Positions 50,346-63,456 of a stretch of DNA of 64,000 nt are shown here, piece after piece. Positions within the stretch are counted from its first letter, which is position 1. Every line of letters starts with the position of its first letter. The notes beneath the pieces are model-generated. The model worked only from the letters and a program-made list of their open reading frames with translations. It was not told where the DNA came from and did not search any database. Location: positions 6,820,001 through 6,884,000 of the forward strand of contig NC_058153.1 in the NCBI RefSeq assembly GCF_011075055.1, written 5' to 3'. The position numbers were made by a program, and so were the translations under genes. Source of the stretch: Mangifera indica. Its lineage: Eukaryota; Streptophyta; Magnoliopsida; Sapindales; Anacardiaceae.

Positions 50346-52969
50346 AACCGTTACATCATCATCTTAAGTTTTCGATCAAAGTAAGGGACAACCTTTAGCT
50401 CATGTTGTTCATGGCCACAAACCAAGTAAGTTGACCGAATAGTTTGTCATTTATTTATTTATGTTGTTTTATATATATCATCGAAAATGCTCATGAATTT
50501 CAATTACATGCCTAACCATAAATCTCATTTATAAGATTAATTTGAATTCCAATTTAATGTGTAAGATTATATGATATATAAACATATTTGTATATTATTG
50601 AAACTTAAATTGATATTACTTGAATATTACCATAACAAAACATGCATACCGATAATGACCCTTTTTTGTTGTAATCACCAAAAAATGCAAGTTACATGCC
50701 CATGTATTAATAACATCAAATGACCAATTATTCTATAGATTAAACTCAAATACACATATAAGTGATGATATAATCAATGTCGATCTATTGCACCCGATCA
50801 TGAAAAGTCTACACAATGTTACAACTCCATGACATATTTAATTAATACACAGAAACATATAAAAAATTGATGTATGTTTAGCGCAAGACATTCGATGAAA
50901 TGGAGCATGAACACACTGTAATTTGTCGAATCCAACTTTTGCTTGTGGATGCCACTCTTATGACGTTTGATGGCCAACACATTAGTTCGTGGAGTATGAC
51001 CCAGTATGTCCTAACAACCACTCGTCTTCATCATATATGGTAATGTCTTATACGATCGCATCTGCATCTTAAATTTTGTATCATCTTTTTTGTAATTCAC
51101 AAATTCATATACCGTCATTACCTATTTATCCAAATTAAGCTCGCCATAAACCTAGTGCTCATTCTCCAAATTTATAAGAAAGTACACCTGGTACACACAA
51201 CAACACTATTAATTGTTTAATTCAACATGAAACACAATATAACATAACTAATAGTCAGATACTGCTTTATTACTTTATTGATCGCGCTCTATTGGCAATA
51301 ATATATGTTATTTTGCCCTTCAAATATGCCTCTTGTTTGATTTATGAAAAGAGGTGACCACTCACACTCAGACTCTATCTTAAAAAACTCTTAGACTTGC
51401 AGATTGATATACATAACGAATAATATAGAGACAATTATTCAGTTTTGATTCTTGTACACATAACGCAAGAGATATCGGTAACTATCGACATGTTATGTTG
51501 GAAAGTAAGGCATTTCACTTGGTAAATGTATAGAAAATTGTTAGTTTATATTAAATGGTATAGAATTTGAACAAAAAATTTACCTTATCTATCAATGCCC
51601 TCCAAGTCCATCAATTTAAGCTAAAAACCACCTTTTCTCATTTGATCGAGTTGAAAGACCTTTTTACAACCATTGTTACTTATTAAGTTGTATCAATCAT
51701 GAAAATCCTTATGATACAAGACATTAACTAGATTTATTAATGTAGTTGAATCATCATATGGGTCTTTGTTCCTTCGTGGTTTTGTGAGATCCGTGAAGAG
51801 ACTTGCTTTATGCTTACCTTTCTTGACAACTTGACCGAACATTGTCTTTACAATGGAAGTAAGTCCCTAGGGCGAATCTTCCTTGTTTGTTGCATCTACC
51901 TAAAAGGGATTTTCATTATTTGATGACTTTTCCTAGTAGAGGTCTACGTTCTCAAAGAGGTCTCATTTCAAGTAAACACCAAATATTAGTTGCATAACTA
52001 ATATAACATCTCAAACAAACTTGGACTTTTGTGGGGATCCATTGATACGACTTCTTGATTGCTTTCATGTGTATGTCTATGTAGTACATGTTTTTATCCA
52101 ACTCTATCCACATTAAATTGACTTACTCAGTGATTGTATGCAATCTTTGGTTTATTTGACTTTACATCATCAAGGCTTGCTAGGCAAATAACTACTATAA
52201 ACACTCCATGGACATACAGCTCGTAAGTGTCCTATAAAATGAATTTCATGCAGGTGTATGACTAGGGTATTAGAGGCTGGGAACTTAGTGTGATAGTGAT
52301 GCTTGAACGTGGGGGAAAACTTTAGGTAACCACAAGTTAGTAAATTATCTGTTAGTGACACCTGAATGTGGGACAAAACATTAGGTAACTACGGGCTCAT
52401 CACCTATGTAGGTGAGTAAGTGGTACCCCAAATATGTGGATAGGTTAATGTTCCCATAGTTAGGGACACCATGGGAAATTGTGAGCTAACCCCGTGGGTG
52501 AAGGATAAGGTGATCTATTAAGGGGACCTTTAAATGACTACTAGTGACTAGATGAGCATGTCCATGCTATATCATCCTCCTCTCCAATCTCAATATCCTC
52601 ACTCATGTATTACACCACCATAATGAACCACTCTCTTTCTTTCTCTAATAGTGTAGGAAGCAACACAGAGAGACAATGTCATGTTAAGAAAATTAATGCA
52701 AATTAGGTTACAAAATGAAATTAATCATACAAAAAACTATGAGATATTTGAAATAAATCCTTATAAGAGAAACCTCCATAATTATTGGTTCATCTTCCCA
52801 TGAAAGGATGCTTACAATCCTTAATTTTAGCGTCTAAAGGACCTCATCAACTCTTATAATTTGAACAAAATTTTTGAGGTTGTCTAATGTCTCGTAAATC
52901 CAAACTACATTTTTAACAAACATTCAAGTTAACAAATATGATAATGTGTTATAAAATTCATTAATAAAA
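50346..52969. other. interior of the decayed MULE, no gene assigned
   Basis: No gene supported. A Ulp1-type protease domain would be expected on the - strand here, given the DUF1985-like relic just to the right, but no catalytic His/Asp/Cys block is recognisable. Around 52200-52500 a phrase of the GTGACACCTGAATGTGGGAC type is repeated with variation. Confidence 0.35.
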
Positions 52970-53347
52970 AACATGATTCCCTAGAAGCCTACGGTATATC
53001 TCATTATCGGATAATTTATAAATAGGGGTACGATAAAAAAAGATGGATAATTGTTCATCATGTGCTTGTATCTCGTGAATATTGCTAGCCATCAATTTGG
53101 TCATTGCATTCCACATAATAGACCCCTATAGGTACCTACTAAATGCATTAAAGTCATCTACTAAATGTATGAACCGATTTTGGATAACCTTCTTAATGTC
53201 TACCCCCATCAACCTATTATGTGTAAAATAGAGGACAACTAGCTTCACTGTACCCTCGTTACAATCACCCCAACAATGTGTCTCAATCGCCGCTTTCATA
53301 TCATTATAATTAATTGGTGCAACTCTTGAAAAGTATTGTTGCCTCAA
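52970..53347 (-). pseudogene. DUF1985-like (Ulp1-associated) MULE passenger gene relic
   Basis: From 53347 on the - strand the frame reads MRQQYFSRVAPINYNDMKAA, a TVKLVVLYFTHNRLMGVD segment and HLVDDFNAFSRYL, then a TAG where plant DUF1985 proteins have Trp, then GSIMWNAMTKLM. The KLVVLYF and LVDDxNxF blocks are characteristic of the DUF1985 region that precedes Ulp1-like peptidases in KAONASHI-type MULEs. It lies convergent with the transposase relic. No intact protease part is visible, so function is lost. Confidence 0.6.
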
Positions 53348-53879
53348 TCAAAGGACCCTTGAAATGTGTACATATGATGACACATTCATATATCACTAAA
53401 AATTAGCCCAGTCACTAAGGCAAACTCCACAAGGCTAAACTAAACATCAACACCATTTACTTGGAAGCATAACTCTCTTATAGGATCCTTGTGGTTTATA
53501 AGATGAAATAACACTAAGTGTATGAGTATGGAGCTATTTGATGTTCTTGCATGCTTAAAAATGCCTAAAATATGTTGCTTTGAGTCATACTGAGGCTAGA
53601 ATAGATCCTTGTGATTCCTTATAAGTTTGTTTTGACAATCATATGGCCTTGAAATTTGTGTGCAATATGAAACCTAAACTTATCATCTCACTTATTGATA
53701 AGAAATTTCTTAAACGAACCACAAAAAAACAACTAAATTAGCGAAAACAAGCAAGATTCTTAATTTTATTTGTTAAATCATTAATTTATAATTTTTAGTC
53801 ATAATTTATGTAATCCAATACTTTTAGAATAATTTATGTGACTTATGAATAATTTCATTCACTTTGTGAATTTCTAATT

Positions 53880-54215
53880 GATTGGTTCGGTGTTTGGCTA
53901 GACAACTAAGGCAATTTCTTAAAAAAAGTGGCTCATCGGGTGGTTGACTGGCCAATTAACCAAATTTCTTAAAAAAAAATTGGCTAGTCAGGTGTTTGGT
54001 CGGCCAACCAACCTTTTTTCAAAGAAACTATTAGATGGCTAGCTGACCAACCAAATTTAAAAAAAACAAAATTGGTTAGTCAGGTGTTTGGTCCACCAAC
54101 CAACCATTTTTCAATAAAAATTGTTTAGTTGGCCATCCAAGCATCTGGCCAACCAAATTTAAAAAAAAAAAAATTAGCTAGTCAGGTGTTTAGTCAATCA
54201 ACCAACCTAGTAGCT
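53880..54215. repeat. degenerate tandem repeats of a GGCTAGTCAGGTGTTTGGTC-type unit
   Basis: The motif TGGCTAGTCAGGTGTTTGGT occurs near 53981, 54073 and 54175 (spacing 92 and 102 bp) with partial copies before it. Units are separated by poly-A tracts and CCAACCAACC words. Similar TTGGCTTGGC and GTTGGTCGG words occur at 46710-46775 and 54540-54650, so this may be subterminal sequence of the MULE. Confidence 0.6.
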
Positions 54216-55050
54216 ACACATATCCCTAAAAAAACTAACATTTTCCCAACTCATATAAATTATTTCTACTAATCAAAACACTATTTCAATATAATAAAAT
54301 CAAATATAAGAAAACTCAAATCAACCTAAGGAAAAACTAAGCAAATCGGCCATAATGAGTGGAAATCTAGAAATATTCGGTCAATACTCACCTTATTTAA
54401 CATTATTGAGGTGTTTACGCTTGAAATTTGATGAAAACTAGTGAAGTTGAGTACAAATCAACAATGAAACTAGTGAAAGCAGATGAAAACCCAGTTATCA
54501 ATGATTGAACGATGTCGATGACATCGATGGAGCGATAATGACTTGTTGGTCAGCCTGATCTGTCCATTAATAATCAATGACTTGGCTTATTGGTGGTGGT
54601 TGCCTTTTGAAAGCTTGGCTTGGCGATTTGATTGCTTGGCCAAGTTCGCAAGGCTATTTTTGATTTATTGTGTATTGAACTAAATATGTATAGTGAAAAA
54701 TAAGTTGTTACATATGTATAGTAGGCAAAAAATGTGGTTAAAACAATTAATGTCCCAGTTTTATGTCTTACTCTTTTATATTTATTTTTAAGGTTTTTTT
54801 AATTTTTAGATGGTAATTAATTTTAAATTCACAGAATATTTATGAAGGCATATTAATTAAAATAATCTTATTTTATTTAGGATAAAAATGTTAGTGAATA
54901 TTCTACATATTATTTGGATATAATCAATATCTTAATATTATTGTAGATATAATAAAAGAAACTCTAATACGATAAAAATTTAAAGAGGCAAAATGTAAAA
55001 TTTGAAGAGAGTATGCTTGAATGTATATATTAAAGCAAAAGGTGCAGATG
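54216..55050. other. AT-rich spacer with possible right MULE end
   Basis: No gene seen. The GGCTTGGC-rich patch at 54540-54660 may belong to the end of the MULE, but I found no matching 9-bp duplication. Confidence 0.3.
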
Positions 55051-55058
55051 CCTTGTAT

Positions 55059-55455
55059 TAGAGGCATTAGTGGGCTAGGCTAGCTCTGGTGCAACCCACT
55101 AAACCTAGGGTAGTGTCAAGCCCAAGGCCCGCACAGTTACAAGCCTTCAAACCAAGTCAACCTAAAAAATATATAAGGCCCAGACACAACCTTATGTATA
55201 TAGAGTCAAGTCATGTTAACCCTTAAATAGACAGACCCGTTGATTTTAATAAAAAATATTTTTTATATTAATTAATTAATTTTTTAATTATTAAGTAAAT
55301 AGTAACAGACAACCCATAGGCTTGATGCTAAAGCCTAGGACACAAACCAAAAGGCCTATAATTTTCTATAGTGCATGTCAGGTCCTTTTGGGCTAGGCCA
55401 TTTTTTCGAGCTTTAGGTTAGGTCGACTTGCAGCCTAACCCATTTAACATGTCTA
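55059..55455. mobile_element. hAT MITE, 397 bp, perfect 8-bp TSD
   Basis: Ends are TAGAGGCATTAGTGGGCTAGG and, reversed, TAGACATGTTAAATGGGTTAGG. A perfect 8-bp duplication, ccttgtat, is at 55051-55058 and 55456-55463. Terminal GGGCTAGGC, CAAGCCCAAGGCCC and GGGCTAGGCC words match those of the hAT element at 18195, so it is the shortest of three family members here. No coding. Confidence 0.85.
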
Positions 55456-55463
55456 CCTTGTAT

Positions 55464-55960
55464 TATAAATGACAGAATAGTGTGTATTAAAATGAAGAAG
55501 AGCTTCAGTAACAATGCAACATAAAAAAGGGCTATTTATAACCATTATCCACTACCCAAATTCTCCACCCAATGCATATTGCTTAGTGGGAGGGAAATAT
55601 AAATATATATAATACTTCCTATTAGATTTTTACCACATACAAATAATATATTAACCTTGTTAAAGAAAAACCTAGTAGGATAAAAACTAAAGCAAAGAAA
55701 CGTAATTATTTAATATCTTGTAATATGGGGTTAGATGTGTTTAAATTGTCTCATTAAAAACCTTATTAGGAAAAACCAATGGAACAAAACTTAGCAAAAG
55801 AAGAAATAGTACAGTGCACATATTGTCTAATATGTAACACATTTCAAAAATTTGCTCTACTTGATAAATGTTCTTTCTCTTTGTATTAAGATTAATTTGG
55901 TTGTTTATTGAGTCATCATATACCGATGTTATACATTAACTTTTCAAATGTTAATGTCAG
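55464..55960 (-). repeat. probable 3' end or LTR-flanking part of the copia element
   Basis: The sequence lies beyond the RNase H relic, has no frame, and contains repeated ATTAGGAAAAACC and AAAACTTAGCAAAAGAAG words like those of copia termini. The LTR edge was not found. Confidence 0.3.
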
Positions 55961-56900
55961 TAATGTCTTCGTGAATAAGTCTACAAGATTGTTATTAGAT
56001 CATATTTGTTTGATATCAATCCTTTGACTTTATTGGAACTTATAAGTGTAAAAGAACTTCAATGAGATATGTTTGATTTTGTCTCCTTTAATATATCCTC
56101 CTCTAATTTGGGTAATACATGCTACATTGTCTCCATATAATATGAAAATAGTGTCTATTATGAAAGAAATACTACATGTATTTTGGATATGATAGATGAT
56201 AGACCATAACCATATAAATTCCTGTTTGGCTTCACAGAAAGCTAGAATCTTTGAATGAATTGAAGATGTTACAACAAATGTCTATTTGGTAGAGTGTCAC
56301 GATATTGTTGTGTCATTATAAGTAAAAACATATCTCGTCTGTGAGCAGGTTTTATGAGCAGAAAGATAATTCGCATCTACACACCCAACCAAACTAGGAT
56401 ATTTAGGGTATTTGATATAACAGAAAAATCTCAAATCTTCAATTTCACATAAGTAATGAAACATATGTTTGATTCTGTTCTAATGATAACTGGCAGGTGC
56501 AGAGCTAAATCAGACCAATAAATTCATTATAAAAGATATATCTAGTCTAGACTGTCTAGTATATTAGGCTAAATATAGTAAAACATAAATAGCATTAAGA
56601 TAAGATACTTCAACACCGAGTATCTTTTCACCTTCTTCTTTAGGATGAAATGAGTCTTTTTTTTTAATCAAAAGATCGAACAACTATTTGAGTGCTTAAA
56701 ATATAAGTCTTATCCATATTAAAGTGTTTCAACAATTTTTCAATATATGATAATTGATTAATAAGTATTTTATGTGAATTGTGCATAATTTGTTGGTTGA
56801 GATAATATTTTGTTTTTCCTAAATTCTTCATTTCAAATTCTCCTTTTCAGGTATTCAATAGTAAAACTGAGCTCCCTGCTAATCCTGAATTTTGTAAAAC
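55960..56900 (-). pseudogene. Ty1/copia pol relic: reverse transcriptase end and RNase H
   Basis: On the - strand from about 56900: TIEYLKR and FEMKNLGKTKYYLNQQI (end of the copia reverse transcriptase), YIEKLLKHFNMDKT, then the RNase H region with LVGCVDANYLSAHKTCSQTR, TISWHSTK, FCEAKQEFIWLWSI, GDNVACITQIRGGYIKGDKI and NLVDLFTKTLLT near 55965-56000. Stops and frameshifts are frequent. It belongs with the integrase relics at 60727-63656, from which it is cut off by about 3.8 kb of later insertion. Confidence 0.8.
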
Positions 56901-56904
56901 ATTC

Positions 56905-59900
56905 AGTTTTCTTTTGTCACGCCAATCCTAAATCAAGTTGACTTAGTCTTGAAAGTTGGTTTAGATCAATTCAACTAAAATCAAATTCAAGATGAGTTCA
57001 AACTAGGAGAGTCGCTAGTTCTTGAAACCAAGTCAAACCCAAACTAGAAGAAGTTTGACTCTATCTAGTCAAATTGAGCTAATTTCTGAGACAAAACCAA
57101 TTTAGTTTGGATCTAAACCTACTCAGGTTGAACCAATTTAAGCTTTTCAAGAAATCCAAAACAACATAGTTTTAATTCCCAAGCTTAAAATATAAAAATC
57201 TCTCTTCCTTTTTCAATTAATTATCATAATATCATAGCTACATAGAAAAAAAAAAAAAAAGGCCCTTATTTTTTTCTACTAAATCCCAAACCTCCATGCT
57301 TTATTTTTTCTATTAAATCTTACTTTTCTATTAAAATCTTATTAGAAAAAACCTTGTGTAAATTTGTATCTATTTTTCTCAGTAGCAACAATTTCCTTTC
57401 ATATAGAATAAGATACAATATAAAAGCAAAGTTTTATTATTAATTATTGGTATTGTTATTTGTAAACCAGTCCTTGATTTTATGGATGTTTTATCACATG
57501 AATAAGTTGTATGATGAGATACAATATTGTTCTTATATTATGTTAGGTGTTATGTTTTTTATGAATATATTATAAGTTGGACGTTGACTCCTCACTCTAC
57601 CATTCATGTTAGGTGTTATATTAGTTTCTTGTCATGATTATAAAGTTAAAGTTAATTGTGTAGAAGTCAGCCTCAATTTTGTCGTTTTGGGCATTAAATT
57701 TGGGTAATGGTTTGGTGTTGATGCAATAGTTTAACATACAATTAGAATCAATTAATATTTGAATATTTTTTATTTAGAAGTCTATGATTAGTATTTGGTA
57801 TTTAGAAATCATGGCCCAATTTGACCGAAGGGATATGAGTGATCATATAGTATATGAGCACTTAGTTTATTAATCAGAGGAGTTGACTCAGATATGAATG
57901 TGGATACACTTAGTTTGTTGATTGTAGGAGTTAGTTCCTTTTAAGGTACTTCAATTGCACAAAACAATTAAAGGTAATAAGACTATATTTTTTAAAAGTT
58001 AATATCATTTATTTTATAAAATAATTATGATAAGTTTGTTTGGCAATTATTTACGTACTTTAATATAAATTTTTGTCGATTGCAATTTGATTTGCATTTA
58101 CCAATGAAAAATTGTACAGTGATTGGATTTTCTTCAATTTTGTTAGTTGTTGCAATAAAATTTGACCATAGTGGATTATATGTACAAGTTATTAGTTCAA
58201 ATATAAGATGGATTATAGTTTTTGTGACATGTGAGCACATAGTGGTTTATAAATTTATATTCTAATATTTGGTTAAATAATAATTTAATTGACTTTTTTT
58301 TTCTATTTTTTTTGAAGGATGGTGATTTATGATGGTAGAAAAAGAGTGGACATTTTTATGATTAGTGAGAACACTTGTGATTTAGGTGTCTTTGGAGGAT
58401 GTACATAAATTCTCTTTTTGGATTATAATGAGATGTGTTAAAATTATTTATGTTAACTACTTATTATACAAATTTGGATTATTTTGACTTTGAATTGAAA
58501 TTTTTTTTGTTACAATACATGACTTTGTTTTTTATTCTTCTATTACTTATTTGATTACCTATTTTAATATTATTAGACCATATATTTGTAGGATCGAATG
58601 GCCTAAGAGGGGGGTGAATTAGACAATTTTAAAACAATCTTTACTAAATTTGAGAATTAAAGTAATTTATTCAAATCAATGAATGTTGTCTATTTTTAAT
58701 CTAATTTATAAGAATAACTAAAATATTTCAAATAATCAACATAATCAAAATAACATAACATAAAGTATGAGTTTAAGGGAAGAGAAAATCAAACACGCGA
58801 TGTATAGTGGTTCGACTCAACCCGGCCTACGTCCACTCTTCCAAGCTTTCTCCCTTGGAGTATTCCACTAATCCTTGGTTGACCAAAACCTCAACCAAGA
58901 TTTTTTTCACAACCAAAATAACTTTCAAGGTGCTATTAACCTTTACAAATGTTAAAGCTCAATTTCTCTCACTAGAAATTTTCTAATCTCTCCAGGAGTG
59001 AACCTCACTTTTTATAATATGAATTTTAGTACGAAATTGAAATATGATATCTCTCAAAGAGTGTATATGAAAGTTTAAGTTTAATACAACCCAATGCAAA
59101 TGAAATTACAAAGTGTATAAACAAGGGTTTTGATTAGAGAAAAGAATTTGCAAGTAAATAGCTCAAAACTAATTTGCTCTCAAATATATGAAAGTTTTTG
59201 GTGGCAAAAGTTCTTTTCGAACGAATTTGATTGGGTTTATATAGGGAAAAATAAGGAAAGTTACCGTTGTGCACAAAGAATAACCGTTTTAGTTTTCCAG
59301 AAAACGCACAATTTAGTCGACAGAATGTAATTTGGTCAACCGGATGTGATGTGACACTCCCATGGTGCCGTGGCACTAGCCGTTAAAAAATTCAAACCAA
59401 AATTCGGTCGACCGGATTTAATTCGATCAACCGAATTTCTGAAAGCCAAAATACATGGCTTCTGGACAATTCGAAAGCTACCATTGAAGAATTCGATCAG
59501 TCAAATTCGGTCGATCAAATTTTATTGCATTTTACTCCCTAAATTTTCAAAAATTACAATTTGACCCCTAAAACTTTGAAAAGTGACAATTTAACTTATT
59601 TTTGAAAATTCTTTCAAAACTAACTTTAAGATATGAAAATATAGTTCACAAAACTTCATCATTTTAAATGAATTAATAAACTTTAGTGAAAAACTTGGTT
59701 TAACCCAATAAGTTTGCAAAACGACATTTTAACCCAAAATGTGAAGGATATAAAAATGAGTTTTCAAGTGAGCTATCCCATGCAAATAAATATTCTAATC
59801 AAAACGAATGCTCCAAATTACAAACATGTCTACCTAAACTTGAGTTTTACTTCAAATCTTCAAGAATTCTTCAATTGAGTCTTCTCTTTTATTTCCATCT

Positions 59901-60055
59901 TGAAACTCCTTCAAGTGTATTAAATCAATTCTTGCAATCTAAGCTCACACTCAAGTAAAATCATTAGTTAATATGTTTAGGGACATATTAACTAATAATC
60001 ATCAAAATAAGAGCATAATGACTCCTTGAGTCAAAAATATTATCTATTTAAAATA
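56905..60055. repeat. insertion block inside the copia element, partly unidentified
   Basis: No gene supported. From 56925 to 57180 there is a GTTTGACT- and AACCAATTTAAG-rich MITE-like patch. From about 58592 (GGATCGAATGGCCTAAGAGG) to about 60040 there is a non-coding repeat with GGTTCGACTCAACCC and AATTCGGTCGACCGG words. The block may be the body of a CACTA element whose right end is at 60726. Confidence 0.35.
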
Positions 60056-60726
60056 GGGCAAAAGAAAAAAAAAAACAAAACTGTTGTATCATATAGCAAA
60101 CCATTGTATTAAATACATGTAGCTAATGCAACAACAAATATACAATTGTTGTTTTAACCATTTAAATAGTTGTCTTTACAGTATTACAAGCCATTGCAAT
60201 AGCTAAATAATCATTACTTAATAATGACACAATATGTTGCTTAAAATATTTAAAATTGTTGTCTAATATTTTTTATAATCGTTGTGTTAGCTAAATAGTC
60301 GTTGCTTAAAAATGATACAATTCGTTGTTTAAAATAGTTTATAATCATTGTCTAATGTCTTTGATAATTGTTGTCTTAGCTCAATAAGTGTTGCTTGAAA
60401 ATGACACAATCCATTGCTTAAAATAACTTATAATTGTTGCCTAAAGTTTCTAATAATTGTTGCTTTTAGTAACCGAAACCATTGCATTAAGGACTAAACA
60501 AACCGATAACTTAGATCGCACCAAAACCATTGTATTTTGGTTACGAATGCAACAGTTATTTTTACTATTAGCTAATAAAAAAAAAACTGTTACCTATTAC
60601 CTAATGCAGTAGAGGCATTTCAGTAGCTACGATTTCGTTGTCTAAAGTCTAAAGTCTACGATCACAGTTTTATAAGCTTCTAGCAACAAAAGTCAACCGC
60701 TACATTAGACATTTTATGGTGTAGTG
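60056..60726. mobile_element. CACTA-type transposon right end
   Basis: The block ends ...ATTTTATGGTGTAGTG at 60726, whose reverse complement CACTACACCATAAAAT is a classic CACTA terminus. The copia reading frame resumes at the next base, so this is a true insertion edge. Subterminal repeats lie just inside (60200-60466). The left terminus was not found, and the 3-bp duplication cannot be checked. Confidence 0.65.
60200..60466. repeat. three tandem about 88-bp subterminal repeats
   Basis: Units beginning TAGCTAAATA, TAGCTAAATA and TAGCTCAATA start at 60200, 60288 and 60377 (periods 88 and 89). Each contains GTTGCTTAAAA-like and AATTGTTG words. Repeated subterminal motifs are where CACTA transposases bind. 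Confidence 0.75.
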
Positions 60727-62121
60727 CTTGCTAGTGTGTTGGCATCTGGCATGTGTGATCTTATCATTTCTGTCATATCTACAAATGCACTAGGTTTTTG
60801 GTTGATAATAATTTGTAAACACACTATCCTCTACACTTCAGTTTCATTTTGGGATATGTAAGAATCTAGATGTGACATAGTGAGTAAGTCCCAAGTGAGT
60901 TCTGTCTAATTTCAGGAGACATTTTCTTTTCTCCTAAAGGTGGGAATATTGTCTCATGAAAGTGACATTCTGTAAAGCGTACAATAAAAAGATCACTTAT
61001 CAATGGTTCAAGATATCTGATAATAAATAATTAATTATATTAATATAAATTCTCAAACGATATTATGGTCCTATTTTAGTTTGTTAAGGAGTTGAAATAG
61101 AGGCATATACAATGCAAACAAATATTTTCAAATAGAATATGTTAGGTTGGTGACCAAGAACTAATTGTAGAGGAGCATAATGATGATAAGAAAAAGGTTG
61201 CAAGTGAATTAACGTTGCAATATGTAATATAGTACATCCTTACATAGAATTTGATAATTGAGTTTTTAGTAATAAAGTACATGTAATTACCTAGAGTCTT
61301 TTGATAAGAGACTCAGCTAATTTATTTTGAGTATGGACATACGATATTGGATGCTAAACATCCCCATAGATATGCAATAATCATCAAATGTCTTGGATAT
61401 AAATCCACTAGTATTATCTAGTTATATTGACTTGATCGGATAATTTGAGAAATATGTTTTCAATTTGATAATTTGTGCTAATAATTTAGCAAAGGCAACA
61501 TTCTGAGTTGGTAATAAACAAATATGAGACCATCACACAAATGCAACGTTTAAAACCATGAAATAATGAAATGACTCACTTTGTGGATAAATGAGTTCAC
61601 ATATGTCTCTTGAATCCTATGTAGGAATGATGAGGATTCAACTCCAACTTTAGAAGGCGATGGTTTGACTACTAATTTGTCTTGTGAACAAGCAATGCGA
61701 AACTTTTCACTAGACTATAAAATCTTGTGATAATTTAGTGAATGTTCACGTGAATTTTTAACAATCCTACATTGTAGATCCTAGGTAACCCAAATAATCA
61801 TGTCAAGGCATAAAAAATTTTGGATCAAAAAACTTCTGATTCGATACTACATAGGTTTCAATTATTTTTATGATTGTATAATACAATTCAGATGATAAAA
61901 CAAACAATTTTTCTAATACATGCCTTTTTTCAAAAGCATTTCCAACTATACAGAGAAATTCTACACCATTTTCACTCATAGTTTCAATATGATAACTAAT
62001 ATTTCTTATATTTTTAAAACTAAGTAGATTTCTTCTAGATCTACTTGAATAAAATACATCATGATGCTTAATTTAGTCTTGTTTTACAAGAAAATGGTGG
62101 CTCTTCTAGAGTTTCAGTTAG
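60727..62121 (-). pseudogene. Ty1/copia integrase relic
   Basis: On the - strand, moving down from 62121: scraps of the integrase N-terminal region, then a core piece with DNTSGFISKTFDDYCISMGM (about 61360-61420), and the C-terminal region (PLQLVLGHQPNIFYLKIFVC, about 61090-61170; ALQNVTFMRQYSHL, about 60930-60980), then AFVDMTEMIRSHMPDANTLAR at 60730-60800. The sequence stops exactly at the CACTA end. The conserved Asp of the core (RLDNAGEFTS in relatives) is kept, but stops abound. Confidence 0.75.
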
Positions 62122-62126
62122 GTTCA

Positions 62127-63451
62127 TGATAACGCCATTAATTGTTATTATTTTGATTTATAATTCTCTTATGTTGTGTGGAAATTTAATTCAATCTAAT
62201 GGAATTACTTATCTTTTCGTATTTAGGAAGCTATGAGCATTTTTGGAGTAAGTTGGGCCAAAAAGATAAAAAATTGGAGCAGACCTATTAATCTGAAAAT
62301 TTCGTGATGCTGACTAGGCGTGGGCACGTGAAATGAGAAAAGCATAATTCGAAAATTAAATCTGACGCCCAGATCAGCTGCAAGGGTCCACAAAATATCA
62401 AGATTTGCTTCCTAGAAAAGGGATAATTACTAGCTGGAAAAGAGGATTAATTGAGATAGATAAGGAAGGATATTTTTGGAGGAAGGATATACACCTTCCT
62501 TTTTGGGAAGATATGTATCACTTTGCTTGGTTGGATTAAGAGATTAGGATTGACTTTTATTTTTCCAGATTTTTAGTAGGGAGATAATATATATATATAT
62601 ATTTTTTTTTATTCTGCTGAGAGAATTCACCATTGTAATTAGATAATTAGAGAGAAGAATATGGTCTACAGTGGCTGAATAATTTCTCTTGGTTGAAGGG
62701 ATCTGAAACCATGGAACTACAATGATTGTGAGATTTAGTTTTGTTCTTTAATGCATCTTTTTAATTATTTGAGTATTGATTATTTTTCTGAATTATTTTT
62801 TCATGATTGTGTTGATTGATTTCTAAGGTGCGCAATTAGTTTATCAATTAATATAATCTATTGCTAGTTTAGGTGTTGAATCCGTAATTGTTCAATCCAT
62901 CTAATCGAAGTGGCAACTAGGTTTATCGTTTGCTACGTCAGAAACTGTAAATCCTAGGAAAATAATCAACTGGATTAAATGCAATGTCATACATTTGTGT
63001 TGTCTTGCTTCGTTAGTCTTTCTAATTCGTAATGCTATTGTTTAATTAAATTTGAGATCATATCCGAATTATTAATCAATAAGGGTTAATTAGAATACAT
63101 GTTTTTGGTTAACTAATCGTAAGAAAGAATAGATAAATTTAATACCACAATGAACATTTGAATAATTAATTTAATATTTTATTTCGATGATCAATCGTAG
63201 TTCCAATGGTGAATGTGACCGTAGACCAAGGTTTGTTTAATTGATTAATTGTTTTAAATTATTTCGCTGAATTTTTATTTATTATTTTTAATTTGCATTT
63301 AATTCAAAACCCTCCTTATTTTCTTGTTTCGATTTATTTATGACGATATACTAATCAAAGCTCTTTGAGGGAACGATCTCTACTTTCCTTTACTACATTT
63401 TTGTTGCATGAATTTAGGATTTAATTTGGGTGTCAACGACAACACGTACCA
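62127..63451. mobile_element. solo LTR, 1325 bp, perfect TSD gttca, nested in copia
   Basis: The insert starts TGATAACGCC and ends ...CACGTACCA, with the required TG...CA, and is flanked by gttca at 62122-62126 and 63452-63456. The copia frame is continuous across it once it is removed (ISGLMNL on the right side, TETLEE on the left). No internal retroelement sequence is present, so it is a solo LTR. It contains GAGGGAACGATCTCTACTTT near its 3' part. Confidence 0.8.
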
Positions 63452-63456
63452 GTTCA

